A stretch of DNA of 64,000 bases from Rhodococcus sp. ARC_M5 (GCF_022810405.1 NZ_JALGQE010000019.1:1-64000); one strand, 5' to 3'. Positions 8,465 to 16,343 are shown, numbered from the stretch's first letter. Notes: a model not told the origin generated them from the letters alone. Translations and numbers: made by a program.

Positions 8465-9331
8465 CTAGTGCTGGGGCCAGCCGCGAACGAGCTTGTCGGT
8501 GCTCGCGTGCACGGCGTTGAACGCGGCGACGAGGTACGTCAGCCACGACGCTGCGGTCTCCGGATTCGGAACCAGCGTCGACGGGACGGCGTTCTGTTCG
8601 TCGTCGGAGAGTTCGTTGAAGTCGCTCGGGTAGTCGGTGGTGTCGCCGTCGACGATGTTCGGTGCGCCGTCGATCTCGTAGGTGATCACGAAGTGGAGCT
8701 CGTGCCGGTTCGGGGCGGTGAACTCGGCCGACAGGGCAAGCTCGCCCCACAGTCGCCGGTCGTAGGTGACGGCACCGGAGTTGATCGCGGCCTGCAGCAA
8801 CCAGTGCGGCATCCACAGTGCTTGCGGGGTACCGGGTTCGGGCCACTCGAAGTCGTCGTCGAGGACGTCGGCTTTGGCGATGTCGAGGGTGAGCAGCGGC
8901 GCGGCCGGCGCAGGGGTTCCGTCGGCTCCGTGTGCGGTGGGTGCGGTCATGGCCGGTGCCTCCAGGCTGTCGGTGTGGGTGTGGGTGACGATGAGGACGC
9001 CGAGGTCGGTTCCGATGTTCGCACTGTCCCCGAGAGCGTCGAGCAGTCGTTCGGCCAGAGTTGCGGCGTCAGCGGCGCGGTAGGTGCCCAGGGTGCTCCA
9101 CGTCGCGGCGTCGTACGAGGTTTCCGATGCCGAGCACACCTGCACGGTCAGCGCACCGCTGCCGGTCGGGACGTGCTCGAGGTCGCCGGACGCGTCGACG
9201 ACTGCAGCGATCTGGTCCCGAACGTGCGCGGGCAGGCCTGCGCCGAGAGTGGCGGCGGGCGTGGTGGGCTCGTTCATGCCGTCTGACGCTACGTGTGGCG
9301 TCTGTTCGGCGTGCTCACCTGTCGTTGTCAC
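8465..9331 (-). CDS. Hypothetical acidic protein
   Basis: A soluble acidic protein of about 288 residues with no signal or membrane segment and no recognised domain. The start is uncertain. GTG 9331 is preceded by ACGAGGAC and is my choice; ATG 9277 (MNEPTTP) is an in-frame alternative without a clear ribosome site, and the frame stays open to 9397. It lies downstream of the DnaB-N gene on the same strand with an 85-bp gap. Confidence 0.6.
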   Translation of the reverse strand: MTTTGEHAEQTPHVASDGMNEPTTPAATLGAGLPAHVRDQIAAVVDASGDLEHVPTGSGALTVQVCSASETSYDAATWSTLGTYRAADAATLAERLLDALGDSANIGTDLGVLIVTHTHTDSLEAPAMTAPTAHGADGTPAPAAPLLTLDIAKADVLDDDFEWPEPGTPQALWMPHWLLQAAINSGAVTYDRRLWGELALSAEFTAPNRHELHFVITYEIDGAPNIVDGDTTDYPSDFNELSDDEQNAVPSTLVPNPETAASWLTYLVAAFNAVHASTDKLVRGWPQH

Positions 9332-9416
9332 TGTCCTCGTCTTTCGGTTGTGGCCCGCAGAGCACCGTAGTGCCATCCGCCGGTCGTCCGCGTACACGTA
9401 TCAGCTCGCCCGATGG

Positions 9417-10013
9417 TCAGGATGTGGAGGGTTGCCGAAAAGCGTTGAGTCGGTTGAACGCTGCGCGTTGCGTGGTGCCGAGTTCGACCATGTAGTCGAA
9501 CAGGTCGGCTTCGGGTGCTTCTTCGGCGGCCTGGGTCAGTCGTTGGCCGGCGATGTGGAAGCTGCGTCGGTAGGACTGCGAGAGGACGTTGTCGGCGTAG
9601 TGCACGGCGGCGACGGAGTGTGCGCCGGCGGTGACGATGCCCATGAGGCGTTTGCGTAGTGGCGCGTCTTTGGCTCCGTCTGCTCCGGATCGGATGAGTG
9701 CGCCGGTGACGGAGGCGAAGTCGTGGGGTTGGCCGGCGGCGATGAGGTCGACGATGTGGCCGTACATGCGTGCGTGTGCTGGATCTTCGAAGTCTGCTGC
9801 GGTGAGTGTGCTGGTGATCCGTTCGATGTCGGCTCCGTCGGTGCTCTGGTTGCGCACGTCCATCAGGGCGCACAGGAGCATTGCTTCGGGGTCGGTGGCC
9901 GGGTCGTAGCCGGGTTCGACGGACGTGTCGAGGTCCTCGACGGGTGCGAGGTCCGCGCGTGCCTGCGCTGCGGCGTCGTCGCCGGGTGTGGGGACTGCGC
10001 GTAGTGCGTTCAT
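9417..10013 (-). CDS. Stand-alone DnaB N-terminal-domain protein
   Basis: A 198-residue protein. Residues 40-165 match the helical N-terminal domain of replicative helicase DnaB: AMLLCALMD at the start, ADFEDPAHARMYGHI in the middle, then the Asp/His-Phe-Ala-Ser-Val-Thr segment and a long C-terminal helix. The RecA-like ATPase domain is absent. In DnaB this N-domain assembles the ring and contacts primase and loader. A free copy could recruit, load or inhibit host DnaB during plasmid replication or establishment; that role is inferred. Confidence 0.7.
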   Translation of the reverse strand: MNALRAVPTPGDDAAAQARADLAPVEDLDTSVEPGYDPATDPEAMLLCALMDVRNQSTDGADIERITSTLTAADFEDPAHARMYGHIVDLIAAGQPHDFASVTGALIRSGADGAKDAPLRKRLMGIVTAGAHSVAAVHYADNVLSQSYRRSFHIAGQRLTQAAEEAPEADLFDYMVELGTTQRAAFNRLNAFRQPSTS

Positions 10014-10092
10014 CGTGGGCCTCGTGTTCGTGTCGGGTCGGACGTCGTACCGGTGGAACGTTGCTACCGGCTGTGGTGCATTGCGTCAGTGG

Positions 10093-10236
10093 TCAGGATG
10101 CAGCTTTGTCGATGTCACTGCACTCGGTCTCGGCCAGGTTGGACTGACGTGATGTGGGGTGTTCTACGGTGAGTTCGGCGTCGATCTGGCGGTCGATGTA
10201 GTCAGGGTCGGGGGTGTAGGCGGGCACGAGTCGCAT
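10093..10236 (-). CDS. Small hypothetical protein (47 residues)
   Basis: An open frame from ATG 10236 to TGA 10093 encodes 47 residues starting MRLVPAYTPDPDYIDRQ, with acidic, polar composition and coherent actinobacterial codon use. A purine-rich stretch (AGAAGAGG) lies just upstream. It lies between nrdH and the DnaB-N gene on the same strand, so all three may be co-transcribed. Function unknown. Confidence 0.45.
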   Translation of the reverse strand: MRLVPAYTPDPDYIDRQIDAELTVEHPTSRQSNLAETECSDIDKAAS

Positions 10237-10272
10237 GGCGGGGCCTCTTCTGTGTTTGTGGGTTTGCGGGTT

Positions 10273-10506
10273 TCAGGCGGCGGCGAGCTTGTCCAGGGCG
10301 TCGATCCGGAACCCTGACCAGTGGGTGTCCTCGTCGACGACGACCACGGGTGCCTGGAGGTAGCCGAGTTCGCAGGTGACGAAGTGGCGGGCGGTGTCGT
10401 CTTCTGTGATGTCGACTGTCCGGTAGTCGAGGCCGTGCTTGTCGAGTCGTTGTTTCGTTGCGTCGCATTGGCTGCAATTCGGTTTCGTGTACACGGTGAT
10501 CGGCAT
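10273..10506 (-). CDS. nrdH: NrdH-type glutaredoxin-like redoxin
   Basis: A 77-residue protein of exactly NrdH size. It begins MPITVYTKPNCSQC, with the redox pair CSQC at residues 11-14, and has the APVVVV cis-proline segment and the WSGFR motif (residues 63-67) typical of NrdH. NrdH takes electrons from thioredoxin reductase and reduces class Ib ribonucleotide reductase. A plasmid copy could support nucleotide supply during establishment. The ATG follows AAGGAGAA. Confidence 0.88.
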   Translation of the reverse strand: MPITVYTKPNCSQCDATKQRLDKHGLDYRTVDITEDDTARHFVTCELGYLQAPVVVVDEDTHWSGFRIDALDKLAAA

Positions 10507-10711
10507 AGTTTTCTCCTTACGGGAATTACTGCTGTTGGCTTCTATTCTACGTCAATAACGGCATTGAATCCAGACCTTGATTACTCCAAATATATTTCAA
10601 TTATGTTGCTGCACTTCGACTTATCGTTTTCTGAGCAATCCCCGATGCATCCATTTTCGGCATTCCGGAACAGTTACGAATTCCTCTGATTGGGCCTGCC
10701 TTACTGCGTTC

Positions 10712-10935
10712 TTTTCGCTTCCGGGTGGCGCGAAAAAGAGACGGCGGTGCACGGTGTCGACGGTCAATGCCTGGCCGGTGCGAGTGTTCGCCGGGGAGCG
10801 CAGCGAGTGCGGGTCGGGCGAACAGTCGTGCTGGGCCCTGTGGGCCGGAGCGTGAGCGGAGTCAGGGGTTGATCCGGAAGCGCGGCGGGTGACGCATTCT
10901 CGTTGCGCAGCCAGACGGATCGAAAAGAATCTCTA
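10712..10935 (-). repeat. Dispersed non-coding repeat, copy E
   Basis: This is the most divergent of five related non-coding copies. It shares the core GGAGCGCAGCGAG, flanked by the stem GTTCGCC (10786-10792) and GGCGAAC (10817-10823), and later the conserved GGGTGACGCA and CAGCCAGA words. A second hairpin, TTTTCGC...GCGAAAA, lies at 10712-10736. It is about 200 bp upstream of nrdH, separated by AT-rich DNA (10507-10711) that probably holds the nrdH promoter. Strand is given for the gene it would serve. Confidence 0.6.
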
Positions 10936-11007
10936 CCCTTTGTATGTGGTGGCGCGGAGCTCGTGCCTGGTGGCTGGTGTTCGTGCTGGTCGGTAGGGTT
11001 CTGGGGT

Positions 11008-11178
11008 ATGGAGCGCTCGCGGGTCGAACATGCCTTGTCCAAAGCTGTGGTGAACGCGTCGCTGCCGCCGTCGGATCTGGCGCTCGATGCGATCATGGCC
11101 GGTGTTCCGGTCGAGGACACCCGTCCCACCGCCGCCGACGTCGATATGGCGTGGCCGGCCGATCCGACGTCCCTCTGA
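11008..11178 (+). CDS. Small hypothetical protein (56 residues)
   Basis: ATG 11008 to TGA 11178 encodes 56 residues (MERSRVEHALSKAVVNAS...). A helical N-terminal half is followed by a Pro/Asp-rich tail. It is preceded by a weak GGGG stretch. It ends 133 bp before the hairpin at 11312-11350. Composition supports coding, but I do not recognise the family. Confidence 0.45.
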   Translation: MERSRVEHALSKAVVNASLPPSDLALDAIMAGVPVEDTRPTAADVDMAWPADPTSL

Positions 11179-11311
11179 GCGCTCTCTCGCTCTTCACTTC
11201 TCCCTGCTTTGCTGCCGGCCGCCCGGCCCACGTTGGTGTCGACGCTGGTGGGCGTGTGTCGGTGTGAGGGCTCGATGCCCGATGCACCGGCCCCGCGCCC
11301 GCGCCCTGACT

Positions 11312-11350
11312 GCCGAGCGTGGCCACCTCGAGCCGGTGGCCACGCTCGGC
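11312..11350. terminator. Long perfect hairpin between convergent genes
   Basis: GCCGAGCGTGGCCAC pairs with GTGGCCACGCTCGGC, a perfect 15-bp stem with a 9-nt loop. It lies between the plus-strand gene ending at 11178 and the minus-strand gene ending at 11358. Very likely a shared terminator, although no long U-run follows. Confidence 0.75.
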
Positions 11351-11357
11351 TGCGGTG

Positions 11358-11747
11358 TCAGGTGTAGCTCTGGACTGCGCCGATGTGGTCGGCAACGTAG
11401 TCGGGGGTGATGACCCTGCCGATTCCTTGGACCTGCGTCGGTTCCATTCCGGCTGCGAGTGCGGCGGACAGTAGACCGGCCAGAGCGGCGAGCGGTGGCG
11501 GTACGGGCATGGTCCGGAGGGTTTTGCCGCGTACAGCGGCGGTGAGCGGTTCCGGGCCGTCGTCGTCGACGAGGGGCGTGACCCGGTCGAGGGGTTCGAC
11601 CCGATCGGGCGGGGCGATGGTGGGCAGGTTGGCGGGTGCGTGGTCTCGGCGGCCGCCGGGGACGGTGGCCATCCGTCGACGGAGGACGTCGAGCTGGGTA
11701 GCTTTGTCGAGTCCGGTGAGGTCTTCGATCACGTCGACGGTGGCCAT
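11358..11747 (-). CDS. Hypothetical protein
   Basis: A 129-residue protein with a Pro/Arg-rich middle and an Ala/Leu-rich helical segment at about 84-102 that could be a buried helix or weak membrane segment. No domain recognised. The ATG is at 11747. Its 3' end abuts the terminator hairpin at 11312-11350. Confidence 0.55.
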   Translation of the reverse strand: MATVDVIEDLTGLDKATQLDVLRRRMATVPGGRRDHAPANLPTIAPPDRVEPLDRVTPLVDDDGPEPLTAAVRGKTLRTMPVPPPLAALAGLLSAALAAGMEPTQVQGIGRVITPDYVADHIGAVQSYT

Positions 11748-11832
11748 GTGGATCGACCTTTCGCCGTGCCGGTAGGAACTACCGCCACTGTATCGAACGG
11801 GTGTTCGAGTGTCGAATGTGCTGGTGGGCCTG

Positions 11833-11997
11833 TCAGCGGGGAATTGCGCGGCCGTCTAGGTCGGACGCCGTGAAGGTCCAGGCGAGATGTCGGTACAGAT
11901 TTAGGGTGCGTTTGACCTGGTCGAGAGCTATGGCGACGGACGGGTGGTCGGGGTCGTGGCCCTCGTCTCGGACGGCGTCTCGGTCGTCGTGGTCCAT
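11833..11997 (-). CDS. Small hypothetical protein (54 residues)
   Basis: ATG 11997 to TGA 11833 encodes 54 residues. The first half is Asp/His-rich and the second half a helical segment (SVAIALDQVKRTLNLYRHLA). AAGTAGGT just upstream could act as ribosome site. A 22-bp perfect palindrome centred 51 bp upstream suggests regulated transcription. Product family unknown; the coherent composition favours a real gene. Confidence 0.45.
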   Translation of the reverse strand: MDHDDRDAVRDEGHDPDHPSVAIALDQVKRTLNLYRHLAWTFTASDLDGRAIPR

Positions 11998-12037
11998 ACC
12001 TACTTGGACGCAGTCGGGTTCGAGTTGGTTCCGACAA

Positions 12038-12059
12038 CAGTCATTCGATCGAATGACTG
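12038..12059. promoter_or_regulatory. Perfect 22-bp palindrome, probable operator
   Basis: The half-site CAGTCATTCGA is followed immediately by its exact reverse complement. A gapless 22-bp palindrome 41 bp upstream of the gene starting at 11997 fits a dimeric repressor operator. The regulator is unknown. Confidence 0.55.
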
Positions 12060-12244
12060 AACTTAACGGGCCTGAGATTTAACAACTAGCGGCCATACAG
12101 AAAAGAGCTGGTGAACGTCCCGCGACCTGGGCCGATGTCGACGTAACGCTTTGTTCACCGACACGCCAGACTTCCAGCGAGCCGAACCTCGATTTCGGCG
12201 GTACCGTCGCCTTTAAGTCACAACCCGAGAGGGGGTGATGAAAG

Positions 12245-12343
12245 ATGGTCTCTCAGCGTCGGAAGAAGAAAACCCCGGTCAACTGGGGAGCGGTTGCAGC
12301 CGTCATCCAGTTGGCCAGGATCTTCATTACGTTCTTCAGTTAA
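12245..12343 (+). CDS. 32-residue basic-hydrophobic peptide
   Basis: ATG 12245 to TAA 12343 encodes MVSQRRKKKT followed by a hydrophobic helix ending in ARIFITFFS. A strong GAGAGGGGG lies just upstream at about 12228-12236. The layout (Lys/Arg-rich head, one membrane-spanning helix, under 40 residues) is like small membrane peptides, type I toxins or leaderless bacteriocin-like peptides. Which one cannot be decided. The DNA from 12344 to 12511 holds short inverted repeats but no gene I can support. Confidence 0.5.
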   Translation: MVSQRRKKKTPVNWGAVAAVIQLARIFITFFS

Positions 12344-12511
12344 CGCAACCATCTGAAGCAAGTTGGCCAGGTTTCCATTGCTACGGGGGCCTGGCCTTCT
12401 TGCTGCCCGAGGTTAGTCCAATGTCGGACACATGTCAGTCCAACTGTTCGGCGTGGCGTTTCGAAGTCTTCGAAAAGCCAACTTGAGCACTTCCTCCGGG
12501 ACGGGCGATTC

Positions 12512-12536
12512 GGCCCCGCCCGGTGTGGGCGGGGCC
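12512..12536 (-). terminator. Hairpin terminator for the 12545-12757 gene
   Basis: GGCCCCGCC pairs with GGCGGGGCC around CGGTGTG, with an additional outer pairing of GGACGGG with CCCGTCC. It lies just past the stop of the minus-strand gene at 12545. Confidence 0.65.
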
Positions 12537-12544
12537 CGTCCGGC

Positions 12545-12757
12545 CTAGAGCTTGAGCGGCTGGATCGGTTCGTCGGTGCGGTGTTTGCCGAGTAGGCATT
12601 CCCAGGTCCGGGTGTCGAGCTGCTCGGGTGTGACCCACTGTCCGCACATCGTGGCGTGGTGCACGTCCGCGTGCAGTCCGCCCAGGTTGTGGGTGGCCAT
12701 CGTCGCACCGCGGTTATGGGCGGCGGATGCGATGGCGGAGAGGCGATCTGGAAGCAT
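12545..12757 (-). CDS. Small hypothetical protein (70 residues)
   Basis: A 70-residue protein starting MLPDRLSAIASAAHNRGATM. The ATG at 12757 is preceded by AAAGGATC; an upstream in-frame ATG at 12802 lies inside the repeated leader and is rejected as start. It has two Cys and four His but no clear zinc-site spacing. The leader repeat L1 starts 41 bp upstream of its start codon. Confidence 0.55.
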   Translation of the reverse strand: MLPDRLSAIASAAHNRGATMATHNLGGLHADVHHATMCGQWVTPEQLDTRTWECLLGKHRTDEPIQPLKL

Positions 12758-12797
12758 GGCGAGATCCTTTCGAGGTTCGGATGAGACGCAGCGATCG

Positions 12798-12869
12798 GAC
12801 ATGACGAGGGTGGCCTGTCAACCCCGAAGAGCGGAGCGTGGGTTGACTGGTCGGGGTCCCCGGCATGTC
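12798..12869 (-). repeat. Repeated hairpin leader, copy L1
   Basis: A 72-bp element with nested inverted repeats: GACATG (12798-12803) with CATGTC (12864-12869) outside, and GTCAACCC (12817-12824) with GGGTTGAC (12840-12847) inside. A second copy (L2) lies at 13346-13426. Both sit 41-44 bp upstream of a minus-strand start codon. On the minus strand each contains TTGACA, so a promoter -35 role is also possible. Confidence 0.7.
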
Positions 12870-12989
12870 AGACTCGGCGTCCTCGTACGACCCCTTTGGT
12901 GACCCATAGGGGGCGACGCCGCAGGCGGCGAGGTGGTGCTGCAGGTACACGTGCACTCCGCACGGATGCACAGCTCCGATCTGGGAGAC

Positions 12990-13026
12990 AAAAAAGGGGG
13001 CCCGGCCCCGTGGTGGGACCGGGCCC
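12990..13026 (-). terminator. Rho-independent terminator of the 13042-13302 gene
   Basis: Read on the minus strand, GGGCCCGG...CCGGGCCC forms an 8-bp GC stem followed directly by a run of T residues (AAAAAA at 12990-12995 on the plus strand). This is the classical intrinsic terminator form, placed 16 bp after the gene's stop. Confidence 0.85.
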
Positions 13027-13041
13027 TGGAGGGCCTGGTGC

Positions 13042-13302
13042 TCAGTGGGTGCACCAGAAGGACCCGACCGGGATGGCCGCTCCCGGCTGTCTGTTGCACC
13101 ACCCGCAGGTGGTGTCGTGCTCGATCCGGCCGAGCACTCCCTCGGCCTCCTCGATGAGGATGGGCAGCTCTACTGCCCTGGCGAGCGCGAGCGCTTCGGT
13201 GGCCCACCGGGCCGCGCGCGGATCCCCAGCGGGGGCATTCGCGGCTGCGCCGATGAGGCCGGTGATGATCTGGTGATCGTTGAGCAGTTCGCAGTTGTTC
13301 AT
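13042..13302 (-). CDS. Small protein with C-terminal Cys-rich (zinc-ribbon-like) motif
   Basis: An 86-residue protein. The N-terminal part is helical; the C-terminus has CGWC and then WCTH, which could hold a metal. The ATG at 13302 (MNNCELLNDH) is preceded by GGAAGG; the longer frame from 13350 runs into the repeated leader and is not used. It shares with its downstream neighbour (12545-12757) the same type of hairpin leader and its own terminator, so the two look like parallel small transcription units. Confidence 0.6.
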   Translation of the reverse strand: MNNCELLNDHQIITGLIGAAANAPAGDPRAARWATEALALARAVELPILIEEAEGVLGRIEHDTTCGWCNRQPGAAIPVGSFWCTH

Positions 13303-13345
13303 GTCAGGGACACCTTCCAAATGTTCGGATGAGACGTCCCCGATC

Positions 13346-13426
13346 GACATGACGAGGGTGGCCTGTCAACCCCGAAGAGCGGAGCTTGCGGAGCGTGGGT
13401 TGACTGGTCGGGGTCCCCGGCATGTC
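13346..13426 (-). repeat. Repeated hairpin leader, copy L2
   Basis: The 81-bp counterpart of L1. The same outer (GACATG/CATGTC) and inner (GTCAACCC/GGGTTGAC) stems are kept, and the inner loop carries a 9-nt insertion. It ends 44 bp from the start codon at 13302. Near-identity continues beyond the stems on the right to about 13450. From there to 13725 the DNA turns AT-rich and probably carries the lsr2 promoter. Confidence 0.7.
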
Positions 13427-13725
13427 AGACTCGGGCGACTCGTACGACCAAAAATGGTGACCCGTATGGGGCGGCCCCGAAGGGGACGTGCGGACGCGTC
13501 CCACGCGTTCGAATACTGTTGCACTGCAACGCCTACGGCTGCCGCAAAACGTCCATCCGCGCACTCGGCGGGATTGCTTTCACTGTGCCCATAGGTCCGA
13601 CTGCGGGAAATCGAATGCAGCTCAATTACCGTGTCGATGAAGAATGCGGATATCGACGCTGGTTATCCTCGAGAAGACGAATGCGGTTGCGCATTGCGAA
13701 TGTGTCGATGAAAGGTTTTCCGGCT

Positions 13726-14094
13726 GTGGCCAAACGAGTGACAACCCAATTGGTGGACGATATCGACGGGTCGGTCATCGACGACGAGTCCGGCGAGACG
13801 ATCGAATTCGCGATCAACGGCGTCGAGTACTCGATCGACTTAAAAGCGAAGAACGCCAACGAGTTTCACAAGAAGCTCGACTACTACGTCGGGCATGCGA
13901 CGCGGGTCGGTGGCCGCAAGCGTAAGCCCTCCCCCGCTGCCGCGTCGAACGCGACAGCGGCCGGCGGATCGGTCAAGCGTGATCCGGAGCAGACGCGGGC
14001 GATCCGGCAGTGGGCGTTCGACCAAGGTTACGAGATCAGCGAACGTGGCCGGATTCCGGCCGACATCGAAGAGGCGTACAACGCCGCTCACTGA
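13726..14094 (+). CDS. lsr2: Lsr2 nucleoid-associated xenogeneic silencer
   Basis: A 122-residue protein. Residues 1-60 (AKRVTTQLVDDIDG..., ETIEFAINGVEYSIDLKAKNA) are the Lsr2 dimerization domain. The C-terminus (IRQWAFDQGYEISERGRIPADIEEAY) is the DNA-binding domain with the AT-hook-like RGR loop. Lsr2 bridges AT-rich foreign DNA and silences it. The GTG at 13726 aligns with the canonical Lsr2 start; the ATG 18 bp upstream has no ribosome site. A plasmid copy may silence the plasmid's own AT-rich cargo to lower fitness cost. Confidence 0.92.
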   Translation: MAKRVTTQLVDDIDGSVIDDESGETIEFAINGVEYSIDLKAKNANEFHKKLDYYVGHATRVGGRKRKPSPAAASNATAAGGSVKRDPEQTRAIRQWAFDQGYEISERGRIPADIEEAYNAAH

Positions 14095-14246
14095 TGTCGG
14101 TGAGCCGCCTGCGTCGACGTGAGCGGGTGCCGATGGTGGTGCGCCGAGCGGGGGAGCTCGAGGGCGGCGGAGCCCCCTCGACCCGGGCCGGGGACGAGGC
14201 CACCAGGTGGCGGGCAGCGTAGAGGTACCCGCCACCGATGCCGGTC

Positions 14247-15956
14247 CTAGTCGGTGACGCTCTCCTCGCTGAGCGCGTCGTATGCCTGTTCCGGTGTCAT
14301 CGTCCCGGCTGCGACCTTCTCGACCGGAATCAGCTCGTAGCCCTGCTCGGCCAACAGTCCCAGGTAGTTGTCCTGGTTGGAGCCTCCGACTCGCTTCCAC
14401 CAGTCCTTACCGGTCCCGCTCATCCGCGCTTCGTAGGCGGCGAGGATCTGCGCGAGCGCAATCACCTGCGCGCGTGAGTCGCTCGCCTTGTCGATCACCG
14501 GTGCCAGCGCATCACGTGCGGCCCGCTCTTTCCAATCGCCATAGAGGCTGGTCGTCGGCTCGGCCACGCTCACTCCGAGCAGCTCCGCGAGGTACTGCGA
14601 CGCCTTGTTCTGGGTGAGCAGTCCCGGCTCGTCGACCAGGGTGTCGGTGATCCACTTCGCGGCCCCCTTCGGCAGGGTCTTGCGAGTGAGGAACTTCGAC
14701 ACGAACTCCTTGCGGACCACAGTCGCTGCGAGCGATGCGACGTTGAGCGCCTTGGTCCGTCGCCGGGCTGCCCGTTCTGCTTCCTTCGCCGCCGCCTCGG
14801 CGGCGAGCCGCTTCTGCTCGGCCGCCCGAGCGACTGCCTCGGCGTCGGCGGGATCGACGTTTTCTGCGGGTTCGGCCAGTGCGGCTGCGAGGATCGGCCC
14901 CGGCTTCACACCGGCGGCGTCGGGGTCGGCGGTGAAGTACTCCGGCACCCATACCTCGGCGGCGGTGATGTCCTTGTGGTGGTGCAACCCCTCGTCGGGT
15001 GTCGCTTCGGGGTCGTCCTGGGTGTCCCAGTCGATGCTGTCCTCCTCGATCACCGCACCTGTCGCGGTGAGGGTGAACTGGTCTTCCTTCGACAGCCACA
15101 CCGCCCAGTGTCCCGCTGCGCCGTCGATCACGGCGTCGGTCACAGCATCACCGTCGACGGTCACCAGATCGTCTGCACGCAGGTACGGGCCGCCGTAGGC
15201 CGGTTCTTCCTCGAGGACGTTCAGCCCTTGCTCGACATACGGTGCGCCTGCTGCGGCGCGGGCCTTGCGGACGGCACGGTCCTCGAGCAGCCGCTGCGCG
15301 GTCCACCGGAAGTCGTACCGCGCAACTCCCAGTAGCTTCTCGACGGCGGCGGTGTCGCCCTCTGCGTCGAACACGGCCACGATCGCGGCCTGATCGAGAG
15401 TCAGCTGCCCCGCGTCGAGGGCACCGATCGCAGTCTGCGAGCGGCCCGCTGCCCCTGCCGCTTTGACGGTCTCACGCTTGACCTGGACGGCCTTGGCGAT
15501 CTTGGGCACCGACAGACCGAGTTCGAGCATGTCGGTCACGGCCTTCGCGCGCTGACCTTCGGTGAGGCCGATTCTGCGGTCGTTGGCGACGACCTGCTGG
15601 GTGAGGCGTTCGATTTCCCGGTCCTTGGCCTTGCTGGCAGTCGGCACGATCAGCACTCGGACGCTGTCGACCCCGGCTTCGATCGCGGCGAGGGTGCGAA
15701 CCTGGCCGTCGATGACAACGGTGTGGTCGCCGTCGCGGCGCGCGAGGATCGGCATCAGCACACCGTGCTCGATGATGGAGGCGACCATGTTTCGGAATGC
15801 CGGTGACTCGGTGTCGACCTCGCTGCGGACGTTCGGGCCGACCTCGAGGGCGGTGGGGTGCAGGCGGACGACGTATTCGCCCGCCTCCACGACCGGCGTG
15901 GTGCCGGTCGTGGAGGCTTGCGTTGCGGCGGTGGTGGTTTCGACGCTCGCGGTCAT
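14247..15956 (-). CDS. ParB/Srx-like DNA-binding protein (plasmid-encoded)
   Basis: A 569-residue protein. Residues 28-105 form a ParB/RepB/Spo0J N-terminal domain with the Arg-rich box HTVVIDGQVRTLAA. Residues 130-180 carry a helix-turn-helix (LSVPKIAKAVQVKRETV). The rest is a long Ala/Glu-rich helical region. The ATG at 15956 follows AGGAGAG. There is no ParA next to it; the real parA pair is 38 kb away. It is therefore more likely a plasmid ParB-like nuclease or regulator of the type found in leading regions than the partition protein. Confidence 0.75.
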   Translation of the reverse strand: MTASVETTTAATQASTTGTTPVVEAGEYVVRLHPTALEVGPNVRSEVDTESPAFRNMVASIIEHGVLMPILARRDGDHTVVIDGQVRTLAAIEAGVDSVRVLIVPTASKAKDREIERLTQQVVANDRRIGLTEGQRAKAVTDMLELGLSVPKIAKAVQVKRETVKAAGAAGRSQTAIGALDAGQLTLDQAAIVAVFDAEGDTAAVEKLLGVARYDFRWTAQRLLEDRAVRKARAAAGAPYVEQGLNVLEEEPAYGGPYLRADDLVTVDGDAVTDAVIDGAAGHWAVWLSKEDQFTLTATGAVIEEDSIDWDTQDDPEATPDEGLHHHKDITAAEVWVPEYFTADPDAAGVKPGPILAAALAEPAENVDPADAEAVARAAEQKRLAAEAAAKEAERAARRRTKALNVASLAATVVRKEFVSKFLTRKTLPKGAAKWITDTLVDEPGLLTQNKASQYLAELLGVSVAEPTTSLYGDWKERAARDALAPVIDKASDSRAQVIALAQILAAYEARMSGTGKDWWKRVGGSNQDNYLGLLAEQGYELIPVEKVAAGTMTPEQAYDALSEESVTD

Positions 15957-16055
15957 GGTGGTGTCTCTCTCCTGATAGATTCTTCGGTTGGAGACACCGG
16001 GCAGGTAAGGACTGTCCGGTGTTTTCTTGTTGTCCGGGCCTGTACGGGCCTGGGG

Positions 16056-16343
16056 CTACTTCTGGACGGTGGCTGCCTGGTGGTGGCCTTCGAGCCGTGC
16101 AGCGTGGATCTCGGCCTCACTGGCTCCGTTTTCGCGTGCGGTGCACGCCCAGAACGCGGCCCGCTCGAGGTGCGCGTCGACGGTGGTCGACTTCGCGTCC
16201 GCTGCGGCCCGGTTGACCTGCTCGGTGTAGGCGGTGACCTGCGCGAGTGCGTGGGTCTTGACCTGCCCCGGTACCTGACGGATCGCGGCCATGACTGCGA
16301 TGCGCAGTCCCACCGTCCTCGGTCCTGTGATGGTGTCGTGCAT
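16056..16343 (-). CDS. Small hypothetical protein (95 residues)
   Basis: A 95-residue Ala-rich helical protein starting MHDTITGPRTVGLRIAVMAA. The ATG at 16343 follows GAAGGGAAG. The reading frame is open upstream into repeat copy A (to 16709), but that part is a translation of non-coding repeat and is rejected. It lies downstream of copy A with a 56-bp leader, the same arrangement as ardC with copy B. Confidence 0.6.
   Translation of the reverse strand: MHDTITGPRTVGLRIAVMAAIRQVPGQVKTHALAQVTAYTEQVNRAAADAKSTTVDAHLERAAFWACTARENGASEAEIHAARLEGHHQAATVQK

Noticed and set aside
10577-10855. 92-residue plus-strand frame in AT-rich DNA
   Set aside because: No ribosome site, runs from AT-rich promoter-like DNA into repeat copy E, and lacks coding composition.
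14247-15956. ParB-like protein as the plasmid partition ParB
   Set aside because: The parA gene at 53 kb already has a coupled small RHH partner; this protein is distant and has no ParA neighbour.
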